Source of the DNA: Chloroflexota bacterium
GTDB taxonomy: Bacteria; Chloroflexota; Anaerolineae; Anaerolineales; Villigracilaceae
Direction of reading: 5' to 3'
Assembly (NCBI GenBank): GCA_016213105.1
Contig: JACRBN010000028.1
Location: 1 to 64,000 of the forward strand
DNA length: 64,000 bases
The position numbers and the translations under genes are program-made. Of this stretch, positions 25,613-33,431 are shown piece after piece. Within the stretch, counting starts at the first letter, position 1; every line of letters starts with the position of its first letter. Under the pieces are notes generated by a model that saw only the letters and a program-made list of their open reading frames with translations, was not told the DNA's origin and made no database searches.

Positions 25613-25705
25613 CCTTGCGAAGGTTTGGAATGGGACAGGCTTTTGGTTTCATTCGGCATCTGTTCCCTGAAATATAGTACTGCGCCGACAGCAACCTTCG
25701 CAAGG
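25613..25705. repeat. CCTTGCGAAGGTT inverted repeat, copy 1
   Basis: CCTTGCGAAGGTT (25613-25625) and its exact complement AACCTTCGCAAGG (25693-25705) are separated by 67 bases. The same arrangement precedes the second SIMPL gene (26516-26528 and 26595-26607) and decays before the third. Related arms form the nrfA terminator. Confidence 0.75.
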
Positions 25706-25746
25706 GTGAATCCATAAAACCATTTTCATTTGCAAGGAGGAATTCC

Positions 25747-26487
25747 ATGTCCATCAAAAACAAAGTCACATTGCTTCTGGTTCTTGCCCTGCTGCTGGCG
25801 GGATGCACCCCGACGCCGCAAAAGGAGACCGTACAGCAAGTCCAGGTTGTGCAGGAACAGGAACTGAGCATCAAGACCTTTGGCGTGGGCGAGGTCAAGG
25901 TCAGGCCTGATACGGTGCGTTTTGAGGTGGTCCTGGTCGTCGAGAACAAGGAATTGGCCCCCGCCGAACAGGAACTTGAAGAGAAGACGCAAAACATCAT
26001 TGCGGTATTGAAAGAATTCTCCATCCCCAATGGGGATTTCAAGGAGGATTATCCGAGCCTGACGACTGACGCGGTCGGAGCGAAAGTATACCGATACATC
26101 CTGAAACAAGACATAAAAGTAACCCTGCGTGACCTGACTCAATTGGAAGCGCTCTTTTCAAGGCTTCTCCAGATCGAGGCCACCCAAATTTCAGCCATTC
26201 GGTTTCAAATTGCAGACCTTGATTTATTTAAGGAACAGGCCCTGACGTTTGCAATTGCAGATGCAAGGAAAAAAGCCGAGGTGATGGCCGAAGAATTGGG
26301 CCAGGAGGTTGGGAAAGCCTTGGTCGTGGAAGAAATTGAATTGGACGAGGATTATCAGCCAAGCTACCCCCAAACCGTCTATTCAGGGGGCGCAGGCATG
26401 GAACCGCTTTTCAACCAGCTAAATGCCCTGTCGTTCAACGAGATCACCGTTCACGCAAAAATTTCCGTCAAGTTCGAGATCAAGTAA
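25747..26487 (+). CDS. SIMPL-domain (DUF541) lipoprotein 1
   Basis: A 246-residue lipoprotein starting after GGAGGAA, with signal LLLVLALLLAGC. Residues ~40-245 form a SIMPL/DUF541 domain (VGEVKVRPDTVRFEVVLVVE, DLTQLEALFSRLLQ, ALTFAIADARKKAEVMAEELG). Proteins of this family are exported and are linked to oxidative stress or signalling complexes, without a known biochemical activity. It is the first of three tandem paralogues with near-identical signal sequences. Each is preceded by the same upstream module, so the repeat unit includes the regulatory region as well as the gene. Confidence 0.88.
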   Translation: MSIKNKVTLLLVLALLLAGCTPTPQKETVQQVQVVQEQELSIKTFGVGEVKVRPDTVRFEVVLVVENKELAPAEQELEEKTQNIIAVLKEFSIPNGDFKEDYPSLTTDAVGAKVYRYILKQDIKVTLRDLTQLEALFSRLLQIEATQISAIRFQIADLDLFKEQALTFAIADARKKAEVMAEELGQEVGKALVVEEIELDEDYQPSYPQTVYSGGAGMEPLFNQLNALSFNEITVHAKISVKFEIK

Positions 26488-26515
26488 CCCGATTTCCTGG
26501 ATTCAAGTCATCGAA

Positions 26516-26607
26516 CCTTGCGAAGGTTTGGAATCAAACGGACAGTTGGCCGTGCCCGGCGTCCGTTCGTTGAAACAGGCCCGTCGCTGACAGTAACCTT
26601 CGCAAGG
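26516..26607. repeat. CCTTGCGAAGGTT inverted repeat, copy 2
   Basis: An exact second copy of the inverted pair, again about 40 bases ahead of a SIMPL gene. The sequence between the arms has diverged from copy 1, while the arms and the TTTTGCAAGGAGGAAT ribosome-binding region are kept. Confidence 0.75.
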
Positions 26608-26647
26608 ATGAATATCGGGCCATTTTCTTTTGCAAGGAGGAATATCC

Positions 26648-27388
26648 ATGTCCGTCAAAAACAAAGTCACATTGCTTCTGGTTCTTGCCTTGCTGCTGGC
26701 GGGATGCGCCCCGACGCCGCAAGCGCCGCAGCAGCAAAGAATTCAGATCATTGAGCAGCAGGAGAGAAATATTTCCACGTATGGATATGGAGAGGTCAGG
26801 GTCAAGGCGGATGTGGCGCGATTCATTGTCACCGTCCAGACCGAAAAGAGCGGCTTATCCCCTGCGCTGGAGGAAAACGAGCAAGCGACACAAGCGCTCC
26901 TGGACATTCTGCAAAAATACGAAATAGCCAACAACGATATAAAGTTGGATTATCTTCAGCAGGAAAAAAGCGGCACGGATTCGAAACCATACTTCAAACT
27001 CCGTCGGAATATAAAAGTGGTATTGCGGGACCTAACCCAGTTGGAGCCGCTATTTACAGAGATTATCGAGGTTCAAGCTTATCAGATTTCGGAGGTTCGC
27101 TTCCAGGTTTCGAATGTTGTTCTTTACGAAGAACAGGCAGTACGTCTGGCAATTTCCGACGCCAGGGCGAAGGCGGACATCATGACGACAGAACTGGGGT
27201 GCGAAGTCGGTGAAGCGATTAGCCTGCAAATGGAGACAATCTCAGATTTTCATAGAGAGAACAGCTTCTTTACTGGAAGGTACGAAGACAACAGGATCCT
27301 GTCGAGCGACCTCCCTTATTTGGTGTCCCAATCGCGCCAAGAGATTTCATTTCGATATGCCGTTCAGATGGAATTCCAGGTGAAATAG
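26648..27388 (+). CDS. SIMPL-domain (DUF541) lipoprotein 2
   Basis: The ATG at 26648 after GGAGGAA gives 246 residues; an in-frame start 18 bases earlier would run through the ribosome-binding site. The signal is almost identical to that of gene 1 (LLLVLALLLAGCAP). The SIMPL domain keeps YGEVRVKADVARFIVTVQTE and RLAISDARAKADIMTTELG. The body is far less similar to gene 1 than the signal peptide is, so the copies have diverged under different constraints. Function unknown. Confidence 0.88.
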   Translation: MSVKNKVTLLLVLALLLAGCAPTPQAPQQQRIQIIEQQERNISTYGYGEVRVKADVARFIVTVQTEKSGLSPALEENEQATQALLDILQKYEIANNDIKLDYLQQEKSGTDSKPYFKLRRNIKVVLRDLTQLEPLFTEIIEVQAYQISEVRFQVSNVVLYEEQAVRLAISDARAKADIMTTELGCEVGEAISLQMETISDFHRENSFFTGRYEDNRILSSDLPYLVSQSRQEISFRYAVQMEFQVK

Positions 27389-27563
27389 CCCATCCGCTCT
27401 TTTCAGAGTCAGGCAACCCACTTTCTTGTTGAAACACCCCAGCCTTGCGATGATTCGAAAATGGACAAATGGTTGATTACGTTTGACACCCGCCCGTTGA
27501 GATATGATCAGCAGTCTTCGCAAAGGTAAATCAAACAAACATCGTTTTGCATGGAGGAATGCC

Positions 27564-28310
27564 ATGTTCGTCAAATATAACGTCAGGTTACTTCTGTTTT
27601 TTGCCCTATTTCTGACGGGTTGCGCTCCAACGCCGCAAGCGCCGCAGGTGCAGGATATTCAAGTGATCCAGGCCAAGGAAAGGATCGTTTCTGCTCAAGG
27701 GAGGGGAGAGGTCAGGATACGGCCGGATGCGGTGCGCTTCACCATTACAGTCAAAACGGATGGAAGTGAACTGACTACCGCGCTAGAAGATAATGAAAAA
27801 GCAACCCAGGAGGCCTTGGCCCTCCTGAAGAAATACGAAATAGCGGACGCCGACATCGAAACAGACCAGCCCAGCCAGGAGGAAGGCGTATTTGAGCCGA
27901 TTCGCTATTTTGTTCGCCAAAATATTAAGGTGATCTTGCGCGACCTGACCAGGTTTGAAACGCTGAGCACAGAAATCCTGCAAGGCGGGGCCTATCATAT
28001 TTCAGAAGTGCGATTCCTGGTTTCCGACCCTGCACTTTACAAGGAACAGGCGCTGAACCTGGCTGTTTCGGACGCCAGGGACAAGGCGGAAATCATGGCG
28101 GTAGAAATCGAGCGCGAACTTGGTGAAGCACTCACCATACGCGAACTTGGAGAAGCACTCACCATATACCAAGTAAATGGATACCTCTACGAACGTGGAA
28201 CAACACGGTACGGATCAAATCTGGAGGTCGAACTTCCCGACGCAGTCTATCAATCCTTCAATGAATTGGAAATTCAAATCGAAGTAGTGGTGGAATTTCA
28301 GTTGAAATAG
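27564..28310 (+). CDS. SIMPL-domain (DUF541) lipoprotein 3
   Basis: The ATG at 27564 follows ATGGAGGAAT and gives 248 residues. The lipoprotein signal LLFFALFLTGCAPTPQAP is followed by the SIMPL domain (RGEVRIRPDAVRFTITVKTD, LNLAVSDARDKAEIMAVEIE). Near residue 190 a nine- to ten-residue stretch, RELGEALTI, is repeated twice in tandem; the other copies lack this, so it is a recent internal duplication. It is the last gene of the triplet and the most diverged upstream. Confidence 0.87.
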   Translation: MFVKYNVRLLLFFALFLTGCAPTPQAPQVQDIQVIQAKERIVSAQGRGEVRIRPDAVRFTITVKTDGSELTTALEDNEKATQEALALLKKYEIADADIETDQPSQEEGVFEPIRYFVRQNIKVILRDLTRFETLSTEILQGGAYHISEVRFLVSDPALYKEQALNLAVSDARDKAEIMAVEIERELGEALTIRELGEALTIYQVNGYLYERGTTRYGSNLEVELPDAVYQSFNELEIQIEVVVEFQLK

Positions 28311-28367
28311 ACCGTCCATTCCGCGCGCGCCGAGTAATAGGCGCCGCCTGGCCGTCGTCTTCACCTC

Positions 28368-29543
28368 ATGCCCTACCTGATCCTCTCCACACTCGTCTTC
28401 CTGGTCGGCCTGGTCATCATCCACTGGCTGCATAATCAATATCAACTCGACATCATCGTCGAGCCGCTCCCTTCGACTTCGCTCAGGGAGGAGGATGCTC
28501 CGCTGATCTCGGTCTGCATCCCCGCGCGGAACGAGGCGCGCAACATCGGCCGCTGCGTGCAGGCTGTGCTGGCGCAGGATTATCCCAACTTCGAGGTCAT
28601 CGTGCTGGATGACCGTTCGACGGATGCCACGCCTGAGATCCTTCGTGGCTACGCCACTCAGGATGACACATTGAGAGTATTGCACGGCGCGGAGCTGCCT
28701 GCAGGCTGGGCGGGCAAGCCACATGCGCTGTATCAGACCGCAAAGGTGGCTCGTGGCGAGTGGCTGTGCTTCATCGACGCGGATACCTTCCTCGCGCCCG
28801 GGACGCTGTCCGCAAGCTACGCCAAAGTCGTCGAAACCCGCGCCGACATGCTGACCCTGATGACCTTCCAAATCCTGGGTTCGTTCTGGGAGAAGACGGT
28901 CATGCCGTTGGTGATGACGGCGCTTTCGGTCGGGTTTTCGCCGCGCAAGGTCAACGACCCATCCACGCGGGATGCCATCGCCAACGGACAGTTCATCTTC
29001 ATCAAGCGCAGCGTCTACGATGCCATCGGCGGACATGAACGCGTCAAAGACCAGATCGTGGAGGACAAGGCCATCTCCGAGCAGGTCAAGTGGAACGGGC
29101 ACCGCCTGGTGGTGGCCGACGGAATGAAGCTGGTCCGCACGCGCATGTACACCTCCCTGCCCGAGATGTGGGAGGGCTGGACGAAGAACATCTATCTCGG
29201 GTTGAGCGATCACCCGGGTATGCTTTTGTTGGGGGCCTTCGGCGCGACGCTGGCGGTCATCGCGGCGCTTTTCCTGCCTGCCTGGCCCCTGCTGGGTTTG
29301 GGCTGGGGACTGAACGGCGGCGGGTTGGCGGGAGGGATCGTGATGGCGGAGGCCGCCATTTTATGGGCCTACCTGCTCACAATCCGCGCAAAGGTGGCGC
29401 GCAAGATGGGAATTTCCCGCTGGTGGGCCTTGACCACCCCACTGGGGGCGGGCGTCTTCGCCGCCATGATGCTCACCTCCGCGTGGAAAGTCCTGTCGGG
29501 CCAGGGGGTCACTTGGAAAGGCCGCTTATATTCCAAAAAATAA
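28368..29543 (+). CDS. Family 2 glycosyltransferase, membrane-bound
   Basis: A 391-residue protein with an N-terminal membrane segment (~3-22) and two to three more at ~285-375. The GT-A domain has SVCIPARNEARNI, VLDDRSTDAT, the DxD-like CFIDADTFL (~140) and EDKAISEQVKWNG. The RTRMYTSLPEMWEGW stretch resembles HpnB- and carotenoid-type glycosyltransferases, which act on isoprenoid lipids; substrate is not certain. Residues ~34-41 (PSTSLREE) are encoded by a dispersed palindrome, TCCCTTCGACTTCGCTCAGG, which therefore appears to be inserted in frame in the linker after the first membrane segment. Confidence 0.85.
   Translation: MPYLILSTLVFLVGLVIIHWLHNQYQLDIIVEPLPSTSLREEDAPLISVCIPARNEARNIGRCVQAVLAQDYPNFEVIVLDDRSTDATPEILRGYATQDDTLRVLHGAELPAGWAGKPHALYQTAKVARGEWLCFIDADTFLAPGTLSASYAKVVETRADMLTLMTFQILGSFWEKTVMPLVMTALSVGFSPRKVNDPSTRDAIANGQFIFIKRSVYDAIGGHERVKDQIVEDKAISEQVKWNGHRLVVADGMKLVRTRMYTSLPEMWEGWTKNIYLGLSDHPGMLLLGAFGATLAVIAALFLPAWPLLGLGWGLNGGGLAGGIVMAEAAILWAYLLTIRAKVARKMGISRWWALTTPLGAGVFAAMMLTSAWKVLSGQGVTWKGRLYSKK
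28468..28489. repeat. Dispersed palindrome inside a coding sequence
   Basis: CCCTTCGACTTCGCTCAGGG type sequence within the glycosyltransferase gene. The related form CCCTGAGCTTGTCGAAGGG lies in the MITE-like element at 8185-8203. It encodes a linker and keeps the frame. Confidence 0.65.
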
Positions 29544-29565
29544 ACCATTCCGCACCACGGCTTGC

Positions 29566-29621
29566 TTGACAATTATCATCCTCTTTGTTATATTTTGAGA
29601 AATCCTGATAAAGATAACAAA
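29566..29621 (+). promoter_or_regulatory. Promoter and possible operator of the DeoR-NosL/PCu(A)C pair
   Basis: TTGACA (29566-29571), a 17-base spacer and TATATT (29589-29594). TTTGTTAT (29584-29591), overlapping the -10 box, and its exact complement ATAACAAA (29614-29621) could be an operator for the regulator encoded next. Confidence 0.6.
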
Positions 29622-29630
29622 AGGTCACAC

Positions 29631-30188
29631 ATGCCCCACTCCGCCAACCGTGAACAGAAAATCCTCGAAATCCTGAAAGCCCAGGGCAGCGCATCCATCC
29701 AGGAGCTGGCCGGGGCGCTGGAGGTTTCGCCCATGACGGTGCATCGCGACCTGAACCGCCTGGCCGAGGCGGGGCTGGTGCAAAAGACGCACGGCGGCGC
29801 CTCCCTGGCTGCGGAATCCGCTGCGAGGGGCGGCTGCGCCATGTGCGGGAAGCCCATCCACGAACGGACGGTTTTCCTGTTCAGCCTGCCCAACGGCGAA
29901 CAGCGCCGCGCCTACTGCGCTCACTGCGGCCTGATGTTGCAACAACAGACGCCGAACGCGGGCCAGGCCATGACCGCCGACTTCCTGCACGGACACATCG
30001 TCAGCGCGGGGCAGGCGGTCTTTCTGCTCGAAAGCGAGCTGACGGTCTGCTGTGTGCCCAGCGTGTTAAGCTTCGGCTCGCGCGCCGAGGCGGAACGCTT
30101 CCAGAAGGGATTTGGCGGACGGCTGGCAAATCTAAAGGAAACCTTGCATTTCCTGCACGAAACCATGCACGCCAGCCAGGCCGCATAA
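29631..30188 (+). CDS. DeoR-type HTH fused to a NosL-like metal-binding domain
   Basis: The ATG at MPHSANREQKILE gives 185 residues. Residues ~4-60 are a DeoR-type winged helix (ILEILKAQGSASIQELAGAL, VSPMTVHRDLNRLAEAGLV, THGGASLA). Instead of the usual sugar-phosphate sensor, residues ~70-180 hold two CxxC pairs (CAMCGKP and CAHCGLM) and a stretch resembling NosL copper proteins (ADFLHGHIVSAGQAVFLL, then SFGSRAEAERFQKGFGGRL). His and Met residues are frequent at the C-terminus. It is probably a metal-sensing repressor. The copper chaperone gene 27 bases downstream supports copper as the ligand; this is inference. Confidence 0.78.
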   Translation: MPHSANREQKILEILKAQGSASIQELAGALEVSPMTVHRDLNRLAEAGLVQKTHGGASLAAESAARGGCAMCGKPIHERTVFLFSLPNGEQRRAYCAHCGLMLQQQTPNAGQAMTADFLHGHIVSAGQAVFLLESELTVCCVPSVLSFGSRAEAERFQKGFGGRLANLKETLHFLHETMHASQAA

Positions 30189-30215
30189 GTTTCAAAAAAA
30201 TCAAAGGAGAGAGAA

Positions 30216-30671
30216 ATGAAGAAGTTGTTGACGCTCGCCCTGCTGGGCATGTTTGTGTTGAGCGCCTGCGGGGCGGGTGAGAAGATCGAGGCGCACGACG
30301 CCTGGGCGCGCGCCGCCGTACAGGGCGAGAACAGCGCCATCTACCTGCTGCTGCACAACCACACCGCCGAGGACGATGAACTGCTCAGCGCCTCGACCGA
30401 TGCGGCTGGGATCGTGGAACTGCACGAGAGCCGCATGGTGGCAGGCACCGACATGATGGAAATGGTGCCGCAGGAATCCGTGCCCCTGCCCGCCGACGGC
30501 GAGGTGGAATTCAAGCCGGGCGGCCTGCACATCATGCTGATCGGCCTGACCCGCGACCTGAACGTCGGCGACGAGATCAGCCTGACCCTGACCTTCAAAA
30601 GCGGCCTGACCCTGACCCTGACCGTGCCCGTCGAAGAGGGCATGCCTGGCATGGAAGGCATGAATCACTAA
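30216..30671 (+). CDS. PCu(A)C copper chaperone lipoprotein
   Basis: A 151-residue protein after AAAGGAGAG, with lipoprotein signal GMFVLSACGAG. It matches the PCu(A)C (DUF461) family: HDAWARAAVQGENSAIYL near the start, then the copper ligands H and M in VELHESRM, MMEMVPQ and GGLHIMLIGL. The C-terminus is Met/His-rich (GMPGMEGMNH) and may add binding sites. These proteins carry Cu(I) outside the membrane, often to the CuA or CuB sites of oxidases. The preceding gene encodes its likely regulator. No oxidase gene is in the window. Confidence 0.92.
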   Translation: MKKLLTLALLGMFVLSACGAGEKIEAHDAWARAAVQGENSAIYLLLHNHTAEDDELLSASTDAAGIVELHESRMVAGTDMMEMVPQESVPLPADGEVEFKPGGLHIMLIGLTRDLNVGDEISLTLTFKSGLTLTLTVPVEEGMPGMEGMNH

Positions 30672-30680
30672 CCAAAAAAC

Positions 30681-30736
30681 TGGAATGCAGACTTCAGTCT
30701 GCGTTCGAAAAAAAGCGGACTAAAGTCCGCACTCCA
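30681..30736. repeat. Dispersed GCGGACT palindrome repeat, copy 2
   Basis: GCAGACTTCAGTCTGC (30687-30702) and GCGGACTAAAGTCCGC (30715-30730), bounded by TGGA and TCCA. It lies between the PCu(A)C stop and its terminator. Confidence 0.75.
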
Positions 30737-30754
30737 AAAAATGAACGCTGCCCC

Positions 30755-30786
30755 AATCCCGCTCCCAGTGAGCGGGATTTTTTCTT
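30755..30786 (+). terminator. Terminator after PCu(A)C gene
   Basis: AATCCCGCTC (30755-30764) and GAGCGGGATT (30770-30779) form a stem followed by TTTTTCTT. Confidence 0.88.
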
Positions 30787-30800
30787 AACTGGCGCTTATT

Positions 30801-30842
30801 TTGTGACTAAAGTCACAACAATTCAGACAAATTTGGTATAGA
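30801..30842 (+). promoter_or_regulatory. nrfH: Crp/Fnr-type operator and promoter of nrfHA
   Basis: TTGTGACTAAAGTCACAA (30801-30818) is a perfect TTGTGAC-N4-GTCACAA palindrome. A -10 TATAGA lies at 30837-30842. The predicted start near 30849-30851 places the operator centre at about -40, the class II activator position, where it replaces a -35 box. The Crp/Fnr regulator at 33432-34130 is an obvious candidate for binding here. Confidence 0.8.
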
Positions 30843-30882
30843 ATAAGTGCAGGATTAATATCAGACTCAGACAAGGTGCCGT

Positions 30883-31371
30883 ATGTCCAAAATTCCCATC
30901 CTTATTGCAGTCGCAGCCGCAGTTGTGGCCCTGGGCCTCTTCGTCCTTGTGACCGATGCGCCCGCCTATGCCGGCACGGATTCGGAAACCTGCAACAACT
31001 GTCACGTGATGAACCCGATGTACGAGAACTACTATCACGCCGCCCACCAGCGCGCCGCCGAATGTGCCGACTGTCACCTGCCCCATGAAAACGTAATTGC
31101 ATACTATTTCGAAAAGGGCCGCCAGGGCGCGCATGACGTATACGTGTTCAGCACGGGAACGACCCCCGAGATGATCCGCGCCAATGAACACTCGCAGGAG
31201 ATCATTCAATCCAACTGCGTGCGCTGCCACCAGGAAACCGTCGAAACGGTCATGATGGGCGCCCAGCCGTTTGATCGCCAATGCTGGGACTGCCACCGCG
31301 ACGTGGCCCACGGTCCGCGCGGCATCGCCAACTCCCCCTTCCAAGACTCCACCCTATACCCCATCAAATAG
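30883..31371 (+). CDS. nrfH: Cytochrome c nitrite reductase small subunit NrfH
   Basis: A 162-residue membrane-anchored tetrahaem cytochrome. The N-terminal segment (ILIAVAAAVVALGLFVLV) anchors it. The four CxxCH sites are CNNCH, CADCH, CVRCH and CWDCH. CNNCHVM has the Met that ligates haem 1 in NrfH. NrfH belongs to the NapC/NirT family, takes electrons from menaquinol and passes them to NrfA. nrfA follows after 12 bases, and the pair sits behind a Crp/Fnr-type site. Confidence 0.96.
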   Translation: MSKIPILIAVAAAVVALGLFVLVTDAPAYAGTDSETCNNCHVMNPMYENYYHAAHQRAAECADCHLPHENVIAYYFEKGRQGAHDVYVFSTGTTPEMIRANEHSQEIIQSNCVRCHQETVETVMMGAQPFDRQCWDCHRDVAHGPRGIANSPFQDSTLYPIK

Positions 31372-31383
31372 GAGAATGCATCC

Positions 31384-32724
31384 ATGAAACGTTATACCAC
31401 CGTATTCCTCGTCGGCCTCGTCGTCCTGCTGGCTGTCGTGCTGGCAGGCGTGCTGGTCTATATGAAGAACCAGCCCGTCCAGCAGCGCGCCGTGGCCCCC
31501 ATCGTCGAGATCGCGCCGATGGAACCCGATTCGTCCAAGTGGGGCATCAACTTCCCCAACCAGTGGGCTTCGCTGCTGAAGACCGAAACCAACAACATCG
31601 ACACCACCTACGGCGGCTCGTCCCAGTTCTCGTGGCTGGAACGCGATCCGCGCCAGGTGATCCTGTTCGCGGGCTACCCGTTCAGCAAGGACTATAACGA
31701 TGACCGCGGCCACATGAACATGCTCGAAGATGTGCGCGCCACCAAACGTCTGAACCTGAACGACGAGGACCCCAAGCACACCCCTGCCACCTGCTATTCC
31801 TGCAAGAGCGCCAACAACCCCGCCCTGTGGGATGAGATGGGCATGGAAGCCTACGACGCCATGTCGTTCAACGAGATGACGCCCAACATCCATGAACCCA
31901 TCGGCTGCGCCAACTGCCACGAAGCCAGCTCCATGCGCCTGATCGTCACCAATCCCGCGCTCGACGAGGCCCTCAAGGCGCAGGGAAAAGATTGGACCAC
32001 TTTCACCCGCCAGGAGATGCGCACGGTTGTGTGCGCCAACTGCCACGTGGAATACTACTTCCAGGGCGCAGGCAAGTACCTGACCTTCCCATGGGCCAAG
32101 GGCACCCAGATCGACCAGATCGTCGAATACTACGAGGAAAGCGGCTTCAAGGACTGGGAATATCCCGAGACGGGCACGCCAATGCTCAAGGCCCAGCATC
32201 CCGAGTTTGAGTTCTTCACGGCTGGCTCCACACATTACAACGCAGGCGTCTCCTGCGCCGACTGCCACATGCCCTACGTGCGTGACGGCGCCTCCAAGTA
32301 CTCCAGCCACGACGTCAAGTCGCCGCTGCTGACGGTCGAACAATCCTGCGGCACCTGCCACACCGACACCGAAGCCGTCGTGCGCCGCGTGAACACCATC
32401 CAGGAACAGATCGCCACCACCAAGCAGGACACCGAGGACGCCATCATCGACGCAATTACCGCGCTCAAGGCCGCCGCCGCCAACCCGGACGCCGACCAGG
32501 CTCTGCTTGACCAGGCCCGCAACCTGCACCGCAAGGCCCAATATATGTGGGACTTCGTCTCCGCCGAGAACAGCACGGGCTTCCATAATCCCGAGTACGC
32601 CCTCAAGATCCTGGCCGAATCCACCAACCTGGCCCGCCAGGCGCAGATGCTGGCCGCCCAGTCGGTGAACGACCCGGGCCTGCTGGCCACGGGCACCTAC
32701 TACAAAACGGCCCCCGCACAGTAA
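31384..32724 (+). CDS. nrfA: Cytochrome c nitrite reductase catalytic subunit NrfA
   Basis: A 446-residue pentahaem cytochrome with an N-terminal signal or anchor (VFLVGLVVLLAVVLAGVLV). The first haem site is CYSCK (~136), the Lys-ligated catalytic haem that defines NrfA. Four CxxCH sites follow (CANCHEA, CANCHVE, CADCHMP, CGTCHTD). The enzyme reduces nitrite to ammonium with six electrons on the outer face of the membrane. With amt elsewhere in the window, the cell can both make and move ammonium. It ends in a strong terminator. This is the clearest respiratory system in the window. Confidence 0.98.
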   Translation: MKRYTTVFLVGLVVLLAVVLAGVLVYMKNQPVQQRAVAPIVEIAPMEPDSSKWGINFPNQWASLLKTETNNIDTTYGGSSQFSWLERDPRQVILFAGYPFSKDYNDDRGHMNMLEDVRATKRLNLNDEDPKHTPATCYSCKSANNPALWDEMGMEAYDAMSFNEMTPNIHEPIGCANCHEASSMRLIVTNPALDEALKAQGKDWTTFTRQEMRTVVCANCHVEYYFQGAGKYLTFPWAKGTQIDQIVEYYEESGFKDWEYPETGTPMLKAQHPEFEFFTAGSTHYNAGVSCADCHMPYVRDGASKYSSHDVKSPLLTVEQSCGTCHTDTEAVVRRVNTIQEQIATTKQDTEDAIIDAITALKAAAANPDADQALLDQARNLHRKAQYMWDFVSAENSTGFHNPEYALKILAESTNLARQAQMLAAQSVNDPGLLATGTYYKTAPAQ

Positions 32725-32741
32725 ACCCACTCCCGGCAAAT

Positions 32742-32783
32742 AAAAAACTTGCGAAGCTACCAAGCCTTCGCAAGTTTTTTATT
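32742..32783. terminator. Terminator after nrfA
   Basis: AACTTGCGAAG (32746-32756) and CTTCGCAAGTT (32766-32776), an 11-bp stem followed by TTTTATTT and preceded by an A-run. The arms belong to the same family as the repeats ahead of the SIMPL genes. Confidence 0.9.
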
Positions 32784-32914
32784 TCCCATGCCAAAGTGGA
32801 TGTATATCCATCAATTTCGGGAACCTTCATGCGGGGATCATCGTCCAGTTCAGGAAAGAGGCAAACCCGCCGCATCCAAAGCATGGAACTTTTTTCAATA
32901 TCAAGGAGACTGAC

Positions 32915-33364
32915 ATGAGAAATTTATTCTTTATCGTATTGGCGGTTGCCCTGGCCGCCTGCGCCCTCAACGCGCAGAAGGATCTGACCGCCAACCAGCA
33001 GAAATGGGAAACAAGCGGCGTTACACATTATCGGTACGATCTCTTCATCGGCTGCTTTTGCGCCTTCACCGAGCAGATGCCGCTCAGCATCGAAGTGCTG
33101 GATGGTGAAGTGGTTTCGATGACCTATGCGGATGGAACCCCCATTGCAGCGGATGATCCCCTGATGGAACTCTTCGATCATTTTTCAACGTTTGACCATC
33201 TGTTTGCGGACCTTCAAACGGGTCCCGCCTCGAAAGCGGACGAGGTCACGGTCGAGTATCAGCCCACCTATGGCTTTCCTGTCACCATCAATATCGACCA
33301 GGTGAAGGAAGCCGTGGATGACGAGTATTACCTGACGATCTCCAATTTCGAGATCCTGAAATAA
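32915..33364 (+). CDS. DUF6174-like lipoprotein
   Basis: A 149-residue protein after AAGGAGA, with a lipoprotein signal ending LAVALAACAL. The mature part has the DUF6174 pattern: NQQKWETSGVTHYRYDL, a CFC pair, VLDGEVVSMTYADG, and a C-terminal YGFPVTINIDQVKEAVDDEYYL. These small secreted proteins have no known activity. It stands alone between the nrfA terminator and a terminator at 33385-33413. Confidence 0.75.
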   Translation: MRNLFFIVLAVALAACALNAQKDLTANQQKWETSGVTHYRYDLFIGCFCAFTEQMPLSIEVLDGEVVSMTYADGTPIAADDPLMELFDHFSTFDHLFADLQTGPASKADEVTVEYQPTYGFPVTINIDQVKEAVDDEYYLTISNFEILK

Positions 33365-33384
33365 CCTGCACAAGGCAGACACAA

Positions 33385-33413
33385 AAGGCGGCCGTGACGG
33401 GCCGCCTTTTCGT
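33385..33413. terminator. Terminator between DUF6174 gene and crp-like gene
   Basis: AAAAGGCGGCC and GGCCGCCTTTT form a near-perfect stem around GTGACG, with A- and T-runs on each side, so it can serve both convergent genes. Confidence 0.85.
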
Positions 33414-33431
33414 TTCCATAGAATTCCAGGT

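Noticed and set aside
29631-30188. Ordinary DeoR sugar-operon repressor
   Set aside because: Only the HTH is DeoR-like; the sugar-phosphate domain is absent and replaced by a Cys-rich NosL-like part.
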